DNA of 64,000 nt from Rhodomicrobium sp. Az07 (GCF_018619475.1 NZ_JAHFZG010000006.1:1-64000), one strand, 5' to 3'; counted from the first letter of the stretch, positions 27,386-36,174 are shown. Notes: generated by a model not told the origin, from the letters alone. Numbers and translations: made by a program.

Positions 27386-28113
27386 ACCCAGGGTCGCGCG
27401 CCGTCGCGCTCGATGAGACGCGTGGTGCTCGCGCCGATCATGACGAGCGTGCGCATGTCGGCGATGGATGGGTCCGCTTCGGCGAGCGTGGTGATGGTCG
27501 CGCGCGCCTCCGCCGTGCCCGCCGCGCGCACGAACAGCACGATTGTTTCGTCCGCCTTCACGCTGCGCAGGATGTCGAACGCGTGGCCCAATTGATGCGG
27601 CCGCGCGAGCGACTTCGCGTTGTAGAGCGAGATGACGAAATCCGCTTCCGCCGCCGCGCGAAGACGGCGCTCTACGGTCTCCCAGCTCTTGAGATTGTCG
27701 GAAAGCGAGATGGCGCAGAAATCGCCGCCGAGCGGCGCACCGACCGCCGCCGCCACGGCCAGCATCGCGGTCACGCCCGGTTCGACGCGGATGTCGAGCG
27801 CGCGCCAAGCGGGATCGCCCGCGTCGACCGCCTCGAAGATGGCTGCCGCCATGGCGAAAACGCCCGCATCGCCGCCTGAGACGACGGCAACCCGACGCCC
27901 CTGCGCGGCAAGCTCCAGCGCATGGCGCGCGCGGTCGATTTCCACGCGGTTGCCGGATGCGTGGCGCGTCTGCCCCTCGCGCTCGGGCACGCGGTCGAGA
28001 TAGAGGCCGTAGCCGATGAGGTCGGTCGCTTCCGCCAGCGCGAGGCTCGCGGCGGGCGTGGTGTAGTCCGCATCGCCCGGCCCGACGCCGACGATGACGA
28101 GCGAGCCCGTCAT
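27352..28113 (-). CDS. cobJ: Precorrin-3B C17-methyltransferase
   Basis: Methylates C17 of precorrin-3B with ring contraction, giving precorrin-4; it consumes the product of the CobZ/CobG step. 253 aa. Tetrapyrrole methylase motifs: VIVGVGPGDADYTTPAA, VVSGGDAGVFAMAAAIFE and VEPGVTAMLAVAAAVGAPLG, with the CobJ-type SLSDNLKSWE and FVISLYNAKS. Coupled by ATGA to cobI upstream. 3' end overlaps convergent cobK. Confidence 0.96.
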   Translation of the reverse strand: MTGSLVIVGVGPGDADYTTPAASLALAEATDLIGYGLYLDRVPEREGQTRHASGNRVEIDRARHALELAAQGRRVAVVSGGDAGVFAMAAAIFEAVDAGDPAWRALDIRVEPGVTAMLAVAAAVGAPLGGDFCAISLSDNLKSWETVERRLRAAAEADFVISLYNAKSLARPHQLGHAFDILRSVKADETIVLFVRAAGTAEARATITTLAEADPSIADMRTLVMIGASTTRLIERDGARPWVYTPRSERTPA

Positions 28114-28868
28114 ATGCGCCTCCCGTTGCCGGGGATGAGGATCATGGAGAAATAGGGAGCCCTCGCCGCCTCGATCTCGGCCAGCGGCGCGATGCGCTCG
28201 CCGGGCATGGTGCCGCGCTCCACATAGATGGCACGGTCGAGAAGCCCTGCCTGAGCCACGGCACGGCGCACCTTCGCGAGGTTGCGGCCGACTTTCATGA
28301 TGGCTGCGGCGTCTGTGTCCGCGAGACGGCGAGCGAGCGTCGCCTCGTCAAGCGTGCCGGGCAACACCGTCAGCACGTCGTCGCCCCAGGTGAGCGGCGC
28401 ATTGGCCGAAGCCGCGCAGCCCGAAATGCCGATGACGCCGGGCACGATCTCCACCGGAAACTCGCGATCAAGCCGCCGCCACATATGCATGAACGAGCCG
28501 TAAAAAAATGGGTCGCCCTCGCCCATCAGCCCGACCGATCTGCCTGCACGAAGCAGCCCAGCCAGCCGCTCCGCCGACGCCTCGTAGAAATCGCGCATCG
28601 GACTCGTATAGGCGGCGTCATCAACCGGCGCTTCGGTCGTGACCGGATAATACAGCGTCAATTCCTCGCGGTCCGGCTCGATCAGCGGCGCGGCCACGGC
28701 GCGGGCGCAGCTTTCGCGGCCCTCCTTCGCGAAACACGCGAGCACATCGACCGAGCGGATAAGCCCCGCCGCGCGCAGCGTCATATAGCGGACGTCGCCC
28801 GGCCCGACGCCGATCCCGTAGAGCGTGCCGCCGGTAGCGCCACCCGCGATAAGGTCGAGCGCGCTCAT
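28110..28868 (-). CDS. cobI: Precorrin-2 C20-methyltransferase
   Basis: Methylates precorrin-2 at C20, producing precorrin-3A, the substrate of the missing CobG/CobZ step. 252 aa from ATG 28868, overlapping the cobH stop (ATGA). Motifs: LYGIGVGPGDVRYMTLRA, GRSVGLMGEGDPFFYGSFMH and PGVIGISGCAASANAPL, typical of CobI/CbiL. The open frame upstream of 28868 is out-of-frame cobH. Confidence 0.96.
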   Translation of the reverse strand: MSALDLIAGGATGGTLYGIGVGPGDVRYMTLRAAGLIRSVDVLACFAKEGRESCARAVAAPLIEPDREELTLYYPVTTEAPVDDAAYTSPMRDFYEASAERLAGLLRAGRSVGLMGEGDPFFYGSFMHMWRRLDREFPVEIVPGVIGISGCAASANAPLTWGDDVLTVLPGTLDEATLARRLADTDAAAIMKVGRNLAKVRRAVAQAGLLDRAIYVERGTMPGERIAPLAEIEAARAPYFSMILIPGNGRRI

Positions 28869-29530
28869 TCCTTCTCGCTCGCAAGCGCGTTGACGGCCGC
28901 TGCGGCCATGGCGCTTCCGCCCCGGCGGCCTCTCACCACGAGATACGGGACGCGGCCATCGGCGGCGAGCGCGTCCTTCGACTCGGCCGCGCCGACAAAG
29001 CCGACCGGCGTGCCGATGATCGCGGCGGGCTTGGGCGCGCCTTCGTCCAGCATTTCGAGGAGGCGGAACAGCGCGGACGGCGCGTTGCCGATGGCGACCA
29101 CCGCGCCTTCGAGATGGGGCCGCCACAGTTCCATCGCGGCGGCCGAGCGCGTGTTGCCGATGTCCTTCGCAAGGTCGGGCACGGTTTCATCCGCAAGCGT
29201 ACAGATCACGGCGTTGCTCGCAGGCAGACGGGCGCGCGTGACGCCGAAAGCCACCATGTTCGCGTCGCAGAGGATCGGCGCGCCGTTCAGCAGCGCCTCG
29301 CGCGCGGCGGCGGCGAAGCCCGGCATCATGTCGAGGTCGTTCACCACATCGACCATTCCGCAGGCGTGGATGATGCGCACGGCGACCTTCGCCTCAAGCT
29401 CGTCGAAGCGCGAGAGGTCGGCCTCGCTGCGGATGATGGAGAAGGAGCGGCGATAGATCTCGGCTCCGTCGCGGATATAGTCCCTCGGTGCGGGCTTCTG
29501 GGCGTCGGTCATCGATTTCGGGGCGGACAT
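28865..29530 (-). CDS. cobH: Precorrin-8X methylmutase
   Basis: Moves the methyl group from C11 to C12, giving hydrogenobyrinic acid. About 221 aa. The family block AVRIIHACGMVDVVNDL holds the catalytic histidine, and APILCDANMVAFGVTRARL and PAAIIGTPVGFVGAAESK are characteristic. Starts at 29530 (MSAPKS) or 29512 (MTDAQK) are both plausible; neither has a strong Shine-Dalgarno. First gene of the cobH-cobI-cobJ unit, with a candidate promoter just upstream. Confidence 0.94.
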   Translation of the reverse strand: MSAPKSMTDAQKPAPRDYIRDGAEIYRRSFSIIRSEADLSRFDELEAKVAVRIIHACGMVDVVNDLDMMPGFAAAAREALLNGAPILCDANMVAFGVTRARLPASNAVICTLADETVPDLAKDIGNTRSAAAMELWRPHLEGAVVAIGNAPSALFRLLEMLDEGAPKPAAIIGTPVGFVGAAESKDALAADGRVPYLVVRGRRGGSAMAAAAVNALASEKE

Positions 29531-29591
29531 GGACGTGGCTCGGATCAGTCGGATCGGCTCAATAGATCGGCTTGGCGCTCCGGCAAAAATG

Positions 29592-29621
29592 CAGTTAGCC
29601 AACGCGCGCGCGGACTGTCAA
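29592..29621 (-). promoter_or_regulatory. Candidate sigma-70 promoter for cobHIJ
   Basis: On the minus strand a perfect TTGACA (complement of 29616-29621) lies 18 bp from TAACTG (complement of 29592-29597), about 60 nt before the cobH start. The -10 hexamer is a poor match, so confidence is modest. No riboswitch fold is visible in the 60-nt leader. Confidence 0.4.
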
Positions 29622-29653
29622 ACGCAATCGGGGCGCGTGGAATGCCGGAAGCC

Positions 29654-30628
29654 TCAAAGCGCGGTGAAGGCAACGACGGCGACTGCAAGCGCATTCGCCT
29701 GAATGAGGCACGCCGTGCGATACAGGCGCAGCGCCGCGCGGATGTCCTCCGCCGCGAGCGCGCTTCGCCCGTCACCCATCCATGCGTCCTCCACCAGCGT
29801 GCCGCCATAGATGCGCGGGCCGCCGAGCTTGAAGCCGAGCGCGCCCGCCATCGCGGCTTCCGGCCAGCCCGCGTTGGGCGAGCGATGACGGCGGGCGTCG
29901 CGGAACACGGCACGCAGAGCGTTTTCGGCGGAGGCGGAAGGCTGAAGCAGCGCGGCAAGCACGAGCCACAGCGCGGCAAGGCGCGAGCCCGGCAGGTTCA
30001 GGAGATCGTCGAGCCGCGCCGACGCCCAGCCGAAGGCGTGATAACGCTCGGACTTGTGGCCGATCATGCTGTCGGCGGTATTGACGGCCTTATAGGCAGC
30101 CGCTGCCGGAATCCCGCCCACCGCCAGCCAGAACAGAGGCGCGACAACGCCATCCGAAAAATTCTCGGCGAGGCTTTCCACCGCCGCGCGGCTGACGCCT
30201 GCCTCGTCGAGCGCGGACACGTCGCGGCCGACGAGAAAGGTCACGGCCTCGCGCCCGCCGTCGATCCCATCCGCTTCGAGCCGGTCGGCGACAGCCTCTG
30301 CGTGCTCGGCGAGGCATCGCTGCGCGAGGAGCGAACTCGCGAGAATGCCGCCGACGACGATGGCGGCAAGCGGCGGCAGGGCGCTTTCGAGGGCGGCCCA
30401 TAGACCGGCGCTGATCGCGACCGTTGCGCCAAGCATTAGCGCGAGCGTGACGACGCCGCCTACGCGCCGCTGCGCGAACGTCCACGCTGGCCGGTTCAAG
30501 TTCCGGTCGCACCATGATAAGAATGCGCCGATCCACGTCACCGGATGGCCCACGGCGCGGAACAGCGCTGGCGGGTAACCTGCTGCGGCTTCAACCAGAA
30601 GCGCGATGAGGGCGAGCGTGACGAACAT
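29654..30628 (-). CDS. cobD: Adenosylcobinamide-phosphate synthase (CobD/CbiB)
   Basis: Integral membrane enzyme that attaches the aminopropanol (phosphate) linker to adenosylcobyric acid. 324 aa from ATG 30628 (MFVTLALIALLVEAAAGYP). CbiB family signatures: GHPVTWIGAFLSW near residue 30, AVESLAENFSDGVVAPLFW near 150, YKAVNTADSMIGHKSERY near 185 and GGTLVEDAWMGDG near the C-terminus. Several transmembrane segments. Named CobD in the Pseudomonas/Rhizobium convention, not Salmonella CobD. Divergent from cobC, 28 bp apart. Confidence 0.94.
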   Translation of the reverse strand: MFVTLALIALLVEAAAGYPPALFRAVGHPVTWIGAFLSWCDRNLNRPAWTFAQRRVGGVVTLALMLGATVAISAGLWAALESALPPLAAIVVGGILASSLLAQRCLAEHAEAVADRLEADGIDGGREAVTFLVGRDVSALDEAGVSRAAVESLAENFSDGVVAPLFWLAVGGIPAAAAYKAVNTADSMIGHKSERYHAFGWASARLDDLLNLPGSRLAALWLVLAALLQPSASAENALRAVFRDARRHRSPNAGWPEAAMAGALGFKLGGPRIYGGTLVEDAWMGDGRSALAAEDIRAALRLYRTACLIQANALAVAVVAFTAL

Positions 30629-30656
30629 GATCCAAAGGCGAAAGCGCGGACGCGCG

Positions 30657-31871
30657 ATGAAATGTAACGCTCCTATAGATGAAGCCGAGGCTGCGGGAAA
30701 TCGCCGGGACGAAAAAAATCCGGGCGAGCGCTCGCTTGCGGACGACCGAGGCGATGCTTCGGCGAGCGGTATCATTGCCCATGGGGGCGCAATCGACGAG
30801 GCGCGGCGGCGCTGGCCGAACGCACCCAAGCCGTGGATCGATCTTTCGACCGGCATCAACCCGGTGGCTTATCCGGTGCCGGAGATCGGCGCGGAGGCGT
30901 GGACGCGGCTGCCGCTGGCCGCCGAAGAACGCGAGCTTCTGCGGGCGGCGGCGGCGCGTTACGGCGCGACCGGCGCGGACTGCGTTGTCGCAGCGCCCGG
31001 TACGCAGGCGTTGATCCAGATTCTGCCGAGGCTGATGGCGTCCCTTTCCGCGCGACCTATTCCGAATAGGGGGGATACTGCCGAACATGATGAAGGCGCA
31101 CGGCCGTGGGTGGCGGTGCTTTCTCCGACCTACGCCGAGCATGCGGCGGCGTGGCGGCGCGAGGGGCACGATGTGCGAGAGGTCGCCTCGCTCGCGGAAA
31201 CACACGGCGCGGGGGCCGTCGTGGTCGTCAACCCGAACAATCCGACCGGCCGACTGATGGCCCCCGAAGCGCTTTCCGAATGGGCCGCCTCGCTCGCGCG
31301 GCGCGGCGGCCTGCTCGTTGTCGATGAAGCGTTCGCGGATGTGTCGGAGCCGGGTGCGAGCCTTGTCCCGGTGCTGCCGCCGTCCACCATCGTGCTGCGC
31401 TCCTTCGGCAAGATGTACGGGCTTGCGGGCGTGCGTCTCGGCTTCGCCATGGCGGAGCCGGCCCTCGCTGCGCGGCTTCGGGGCATGCTCGGCCCATGGG
31501 CGGTTTCCGGCCCCGCGCTAGCCATCGGCACGGCCGCTCTCAACGACGGCGCGTGGCTCGAAGCGGCCCGCTTGCGTCTCGCCGCCGATGCCGCGCGCCT
31601 CGACGCCCTTCTCGCGGATTCGGGATGCGCAATCGTCGGCGGAACGACCCTCTATCGCCTCGTCGCGTGCGCGAAAGCACCCGCGCTCGCGGACAGCCTC
31701 GGCGCGCATGGCATCCTCGTGCGGCGCTTCGAGTACGAGCCCTCGTGGCTGCGTTTCGGCATTCCGGGCAGCGCGGACGCCTGGAAGCGCCTCGAACGCG
31801 CGCTCGGTGTCGGCCGTCACGCCGCACCGGCCGCCGCCGGGAGCCTGTCGCGGCCGTGCGGCGCGCCGTAA
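30657..31871 (+). CDS. cobC: CobC-type threonine-phosphate decarboxylase (PLP aminotransferase fold)
   Basis: Class I/II aminotransferase-fold protein that supplies the (R)-1-amino-2-propanol moiety used by CobD. 404 aa from ATG 30657. HGGAIDEARRRWP and WIDLSTGINPVAYP are typical of CobC; VNPNNPTGRLM and VVDEAFADV bind the cofactor; LRSFGKMYGLAGVRLGF carries the PLP lysine. The ~40 N-terminal residues before HGG are polar and atypical, so the true start may differ. The 3' end overlaps the convergent reductase gene by 55 nt. Confidence 0.92.
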   Translation: MKCNAPIDEAEAAGNRRDEKNPGERSLADDRGDASASGIIAHGGAIDEARRRWPNAPKPWIDLSTGINPVAYPVPEIGAEAWTRLPLAAEERELLRAAAARYGATGADCVVAAPGTQALIQILPRLMASLSARPIPNRGDTAEHDEGARPWVAVLSPTYAEHAAAWRREGHDVREVASLAETHGAGAVVVVNPNNPTGRLMAPEALSEWAASLARRGGLLVVDEAFADVSEPGASLVPVLPPSTIVLRSFGKMYGLAGVRLGFAMAEPALAARLRGMLGPWAVSGPALAIGTAALNDGAWLEAARLRLAADAARLDALLADSGCAIVGGTTLYRLVACAKAPALADSLGAHGILVRRFEYEPSWLRFGIPGSADAWKRLERALGVGRHAAPAAAGSLSRPCGAP

Positions 31872-32815
31872 TCGATGTCGGGCCCGACCGGCACGATGCC
31901 TGTCGGATTTATCGTCTTGTGGCTCTGATAATAATGTCCCTTGATGTGCTGGAAATTGACCGTCTCCTTCACGCCCGGCCATTGATACAATTCGCGCGTG
32001 AGGCCCCAGAGATTCGGATAATCCGCGATACGGCGGATGTTGCATTTGAAGTGGCCGACATAGACGGGATCGAAACGTAGAAGCGTTGTGAACAATCGCC
32101 AGTCCGCCTCGGTAATACGTTCGCCGCACAAATAGCGGTTTGAGGCGAGCCGCGCTTCGAGCTTGTCCAGTGTCTCGAACAGCGGGCGCACGGCCTCCTC
32201 GTAAGCCTCCTGCGATGTGGCGAATCCCGCCTTGTAGACGCCGTTGTTGACGCGATCGTAGATTTCGGCGTTCAGAGCGTCGATTTCCGGGCGCAGTGAC
32301 TCGGGATAATAGTCGCCTTGTTTCGCGCCGATGCCATCGAAGGCGGAGTTGAACATCCGGATGATCTCGGAGGATTCATTGCTGACGATTGTCTGCCGTT
32401 GCTTGTCCCAGAGCACGGGCACGACCACGCGGCCGGAATAGTGCGGGTCGGCCTTTGTGTAGATCTGGTGAAGACGCGTCGCGCCGTTGACTGTATCCGG
32501 GATCACGCCGGGGCCCGGTTCGAAAGTCCACCCCTCCGAACCCATGTACCAGTTCACAGCCGAAATCGGGATCAGGTCTTCAAGCCCCTTCAGCGCCCGA
32601 AAGATGAGGGTACGGTGAGCCCAGGGGCAGGCGTAACAGACATAGAGATGATAGCGGTCCGGCTCGGCCTTGAAGCCCGCCACGCCGCCTGGCCCAGCGC
32701 TTCCGTCAGGTGTAATCCAGTTGCGAAACCGGCTTTCCTGACGCTCGAAGCGACCGGCGGACGAGCTTGTGTCGTACCACTGATCTTTCCATTCGCCTTC
32801 AACCAGAAGCCCCAT
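31817..32815 (-). CDS. Glutathionyl-hydroquinone reductase (YqjG/Ecm4-like GST)
   Basis: Xi-class glutathione transferase that reduces glutathionyl-hydroquinones. 332 aa. The family CPWA motif lies in YVCYACPWAHRTLIFRAL near residue 60 (catalytic Cys). GWTFEPGPG and the C-terminal helical domain with RYLCGERITEADWRLFTTL and PVYVGHFKCNIRRI follow. Start ATG 32815 has AAGGAG 7 nt upstream. Detoxification of quinones is the expected role. 3' end overlaps cobC by 55 nt. Confidence 0.93.
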   Translation of the reverse strand: MGLLVEGEWKDQWYDTSSSAGRFERQESRFRNWITPDGSAGPGGVAGFKAEPDRYHLYVCYACPWAHRTLIFRALKGLEDLIPISAVNWYMGSEGWTFEPGPGVIPDTVNGATRLHQIYTKADPHYSGRVVVPVLWDKQRQTIVSNESSEIIRMFNSAFDGIGAKQGDYYPESLRPEIDALNAEIYDRVNNGVYKAGFATSQEAYEEAVRPLFETLDKLEARLASNRYLCGERITEADWRLFTTLLRFDPVYVGHFKCNIRRIADYPNLWGLTRELYQWPGVKETVNFQHIKGHYYQSHKTINPTGIVPVGPDIDYGAPHGRDRLPAAAGAA

Positions 32816-33166
32816 GGTTCAACTCCTTCCGCAGCACATTTCGATTCACGCGGTTGACTTGATCCGACTACGACGTTAAGTTCGATATATGTTCTCTATC
32901 CGTATCGTTTCGTTCTCATGATCGGGCGCGCGTGTCAAGGAAAACGTGGAGGGGGGCGGCAACGTTCCTGAATCGGGGAATCGAAATGGAGCGAAGTTGT
33001 TTTCGCGTTTGTGGCAATGAACGTTCGAGTTTTTCACCGCGCATGACACAAGAGATAAATATACTCTATGCGGGAGCGGACGACGCAATTTATCGCGAGA
33101 AAGGGCTGTAGATGAAATCCAGTTAAGAACTCCGGTGAGAGGTTATTCTGACAAAAGTGCGTTCGA
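32816..33166. other. 351-bp intergenic region
   Basis: No gene is supported. The region lies upstream of the hydroquinone reductase and downstream of the DUF1499 gene (both minus strand), is AT-richer than its surroundings, and presumably carries the reductase promoter. No repeat, hairpin terminator or RNA was recognised. Confidence 0.35.
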
Positions 33167-34183
33167 TCAGTTGTTGTCGCGCTTTCGGCTCCCGGTGCCG
33201 GGCTTTGCCTTCTCTTTCTCTTCGGCCTGACGAGCAGCCACGACACGCTCCATGCGCTCAAGACGCTCCAAAGCGGCGAGACGGCTCTTCACCTCCGCCA
33301 TGAACCGCCGTACACGCTCGGCATTGCGGCCAAGGTCGTGCTGGCCAAAACGCGAAGACGAGCGGATATCGACGCGCGCCGACTCCGAATTGCCCGTGAC
33401 GCGGATCACCACATCTTCCAGAAAGCCGAAAAGGAGGGTTTTATCCACGGCCTCGATGCGGCCCGCCCTCCTGGCCTCGGGCGCTTGCTCTTCCAGTATC
33501 TGCCAGTCGAGCGTCTTCACGACATCGCGGACGGAGGTGTAGACGTCGACGAGCGGCCGCTGGACAATAAGCGGCTTCACGTCCGGGTAGGCCTGCGCCT
33601 GAAGCGGGGCGAATGCCGTTTCGTAGCGCACAGGGTTAGCCTGGCCCTGGCGGATTCTGGCGACACGATCGAAGGCGAGAGGGGCCGCCGGATCGCTTGT
33701 CACTTCGTAAAGGCGGGGAAGCGTGACCAGCGCGGGAAGCGACCACAACGGAGCCGCCAGCACGAGAGCGGCGAAAAAAAGAGCGGCCGTTGCCCGGCCC
33801 GCGCCCCGATCGCCGTCTTTCCAGATCGCGACAAGAGCGGCGACTGCAAGGACCGCGGCAATGATTGCCCCGGCGATTGCCGCGCCCATGATCTTGAAGG
33901 CGAGCGGTGTTGCCAGGCCGAAAAAGCGATGCCAGATGAAACCGCCGGCGAATACGAGCACCGAAAGGGCTGCGATCCGGTAGCTCCACACTGCCCGCCT
34001 CGAAAGAGTTTCGTAAAGTCGCAATTTTTCTCTCCGCCGCTTCAACCTGCCCGGGAGAGGCGCGGCCGCATCGCCGCGACGGCCGAACAGGAGCATTTCG
34101 CGCACCATCAAATCGCAAAAATGTTTCATCGTCATGTTCCAAGCGTCGGTTTCGCTCGAAATCGATGTCGCGGCTCCCTTCAT
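33167..34183 (-). CDS. DUF1499 domain membrane protein
   Basis: About 338 aa with three or four hydrophobic segments between residues ~65 and 150 (for example AALSVLVFAGGFIW and KIMGAAIAGAIIAAVLAVAAL), then a soluble DUF1499 domain. That domain shows PLIVQRPLVDVYTSVRDVVK, DWQILEEQ, LFGFLEDVVIRV and DIRSSSRFGQHDLGRNAERV, the last being the most conserved block of the family. Function unknown. The start is uncertain: ATG 34183 is used, TTG 34204 and ATG 34135 are alternatives. It is divergent from zapA. The 282 bp between them hold the AT-rich stretch 34255-34330 and no recognised element. Confidence 0.8.
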   Translation of the reverse strand: MKGAATSISSETDAWNMTMKHFCDLMVREMLLFGRRGDAAAPLPGRLKRRREKLRLYETLSRRAVWSYRIAALSVLVFAGGFIWHRFFGLATPLAFKIMGAAIAGAIIAAVLAVAALVAIWKDGDRGAGRATAALFFAALVLAAPLWSLPALVTLPRLYEVTSDPAAPLAFDRVARIRQGQANPVRYETAFAPLQAQAYPDVKPLIVQRPLVDVYTSVRDVVKTLDWQILEEQAPEARRAGRIEAVDKTLLFGFLEDVVIRVTGNSESARVDIRSSSRFGQHDLGRNAERVRRFMAEVKSRLAALERLERMERVVAARQAEEKEKAKPGTGSRKRDNN

Positions 34184-34465
34184 GATCGCATTCGCGCCCT
34201 GCAAGGAGGGCTACTCGGCCGCCTTGCAGCTTACCGGAGGGCATGGCATCGCATCAAGGTTAAGAAGCATTTACCGATTTTTTACGACCTTCACTCATAA
34301 TGCACGATGGGTTGGCACGATATTTTAACCCTGATGGAGTTAAGTTACCGGTAGCTTTTCGATTTCATCGAACCCACTAGCCGACATGTGTCCCGTGATT
34401 CGCGAGTGCTCAAGCCGATGCGGCAAAGTCGGGCTTGAAGCGTGATGTAACGAAGGAGGGCGTCG

Positions 34466-34819
34466 ATGGCCCAAGTGTCTTTTGTCGTTAACGGTCGTAG
34501 TTTCAGGCTGTCATGCCGCGACGGGGAAGAACCCCGCGTTCAGGAGTTGGCCCGCGAAATCGATGCACTGATCCAGAAGCTCAATGGCAACGCGAAATCC
34601 GCGCAGGACGACCGCCTGTTTCTCATGGCGGCCCTGTTGCTGGCCGATCAGCTTTCCGATGCCCAAGCGGAGTTGCAGCGGCTGCGCCAACTCGCGGACG
34701 GGCGCGCCTACCACGTCATCGAAGGCGGCGCGCAGGCGATGCAGCGCGACCTGTCGCGGGCGCTCGAAGCCGCGGCTGCACGGGTGGAACCGTTGCCGCG
34801 GATCTCGAACGGCTCGTAA
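34466..34819 (+). CDS. zapA: Cell division protein ZapA
   Basis: FtsZ-ring-associated protein that bundles FtsZ filaments at the division site. 117 aa: N-terminal beta-hairpin AQVSFVVNGRSFRLSCRDGE, then a long helix REIDALIQKLNGNAK and AALLLADQLSDAQAELQRL, the ZapA coiled-coil. AAGGAGGGCGTCG precedes the ATG. The C-terminal ~30 residues are an extension. Together with the downstream 6S RNA and formyl-THF cyclo-ligase this is the conserved proteobacterial zapA-ssrS-fau neighbourhood. An inverted repeat CCGCCCG/CGGGCGG at 34824-34849 could end this transcript. Confidence 0.9.
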   Translation: MAQVSFVVNGRSFRLSCRDGEEPRVQELAREIDALIQKLNGNAKSAQDDRLFLMAALLLADQLSDAQAELQRLRQLADGRAYHVIEGGAQAMQRDLSRALEAAAARVEPLPRISNGS

Positions 34820-34836
34820 GCCTCCGCCCGCGCGCC

Positions 34837-35226
34837 TTATTTCGGGCGGCTGTGCGTCAGCGCAAAACCGCCCGAGCCGAAGGCGAAGACCTGAATGAGG
34901 CCGCCCGCGAGAGCGATATTCTTCATGAAGTGCTGAAGCTGGTTGGAGTCGCCGAGATTGCTGTGGAACCCGATCGCGGCCACGAGTATGTAAAACGCGA
35001 GGATGAGGGCCACGTAGCGGGTGCCGAGGCCCAGCGCGAGGAAGATGCCGCCGAAAATCTCGATCGATGTCGCGATGTAATAGACGGCCGTCGGCTCGAT
35101 CATGCTGATCGACGCGAATTTAGCGATCGTCTCGTCCTTCTGCAGCAAATGGAAAAATCCGTAGGCAATGAATATCAGCGCCATCATGATGCGGCCGATG
35201 GCTGCCATGTAATTGATGCTCGTCAT
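34837..35226 (-). CDS. DoxX family membrane protein
   Basis: 129-aa membrane protein of the DoxX/YqjF type with four transmembrane segments: AIGRIMMALIFIAYGFFHLL, AVYYIATSIEIFGGIFLALG, TRYVALILAFYILVAAIGFH and MKNIALAGGLIQVFAFGSGG. The GxFHLL and NIALAGGL patterns are typical. Exact function is unknown; family members are linked to redox or quinone-related membrane functions. It is inserted on the opposite strand between zapA and the 6S RNA region, which are usually adjacent. Confidence 0.88.
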   Translation of the reverse strand: MTSINYMAAIGRIMMALIFIAYGFFHLLQKDETIAKFASISMIEPTAVYYIATSIEIFGGIFLALGLGTRYVALILAFYILVAAIGFHSNLGDSNQLQHFMKNIALAGGLIQVFAFGSGGFALTHSRPK

Positions 35227-35390
35227 TGCGGCTCCTTCATTGCGACGTTGACGCCGAACAAGATGGATAGACGTCCAGCCGGACGTCGATAAAAGCGCGC
35301 ACCACTCGAATTACGCAAATGCGCTTTGTTTTTTAGCTTTTGGCCGCCGCTGGGGCTAGCATTTTCCGCTGCGTCATTTATATCTCGATA

Positions 35391-35545
35391 GCTGCGGGGT
35401 GCGTTAGGGGCTCACTGAATACCCGGGCCCTATAAGATCCTTAAGGGAGCTGACCCTGACCGAGGCCCTGGCCTCGGATATTCGGCGCCCACCTGCTAGC
35501 CAGGGACCCAGGGGATCGAAACGCCCCGACGGCCTTCGCGGCTCC
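35391..35545 (+). ncRNA. ssrS: Probable 6S RNA
   Basis: Position is the main evidence: immediately upstream of formyl-THF cyclo-ligase and downstream of zapA, the classic ssrS locus. The sequence can form a long imperfect rod: 5' CGGGG-TG-CGTT pairs with 3' AACGCCCCG as the closing stem, CCGAGGCC/GGCCTCGG forms the terminal hairpin near 35460-35478, and unpaired segments between them fit a central bubble. 6S RNA mimics an open promoter and binds the sigma-70 holoenzyme. Ends are approximate. A covariance-model search would settle it. Confidence 0.6.
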
Positions 35546-35565
35546 ATTATTCAAGACCGGTTTTC

Positions 35566-36174
35566 GTGCTGACAGAAGCGATTCACGGCCTCGACACGGT
35601 ATCGGGGATCAAGATCCGGCTCCGTGCGCAGGCTCTCGTGCGCCGTTCCGAAGCGTGGATTCGGGCGGGCGAAAGCGCGGCTGAAGCGCTGGCCGAGGCG
35701 GGACTGCGCCTCGTCGCAGCGCTTGAAGGTCGGCCGGTCGTCGCCGGTTATCATCCCTTCCGTCACGAACTCGACGTGGTGCCGCTTCTCGCAGCCCTCC
35801 ATGCGCGCGGCTATCCCATCGCGTTGCCGCGCTCGCACCCGGAGCGGAGGCTCACCTTTCACGCCTGGACGCCCGACGCGCCCCTCGAACGCCGAAAGTT
35901 TGGGATGCTTGAACCGCCGGAAACGGTCGAGGAACTGCATCCGTCCGTCATCTTCGTGCCGCTTCTCGCCTTCGACGCGCGGGGCAATCGCCTTGGCTAC
36001 GGCGCAGGCTTCTACGATGTCGCGCTGGGCACGATGCGCGCCGATGGTCGCGTGCTGGCGGTTGGCGTCGCATTCGATGAACAGGAGTTTCCCGCCATTC
36101 CCGCCGAACCGCTGGATCAGCCGCTCGACATGGTGCTGACACCGAGGCGCCTCCTCACCTGCGGGGCTTCCTGA
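35566..36174 (+). CDS. fau: 5-formyltetrahydrofolate cyclo-ligase
   Basis: ATP-dependent conversion of 5-formyl-THF to 5,10-methenyl-THF. 202 aa from GTG 35566. Family motifs: KIRLRAQALVRRSE near residue 17 (KxxxR), RPVVAGYHPFRHELDV near 56, and FVPLLAFDARGNRLGYGAGFYD near residue 127, the ATP/substrate-binding GxGxGxYD-like signature. The GTG lies close behind the probable 6S RNA, so the two may be co-transcribed. Overlaps ymdB by one base. Confidence 0.93.
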   Translation: MLTEAIHGLDTVSGIKIRLRAQALVRRSEAWIRAGESAAEALAEAGLRLVAALEGRPVVAGYHPFRHELDVVPLLAALHARGYPIALPRSHPERRLTFHAWTPDAPLERRKFGMLEPPETVEELHPSVIFVPLLAFDARGNRLGYGAGFYDVALGTMRADGRVLAVGVAFDEQEFPAIPAEPLDQPLDMVLTPRRLLTCGAS

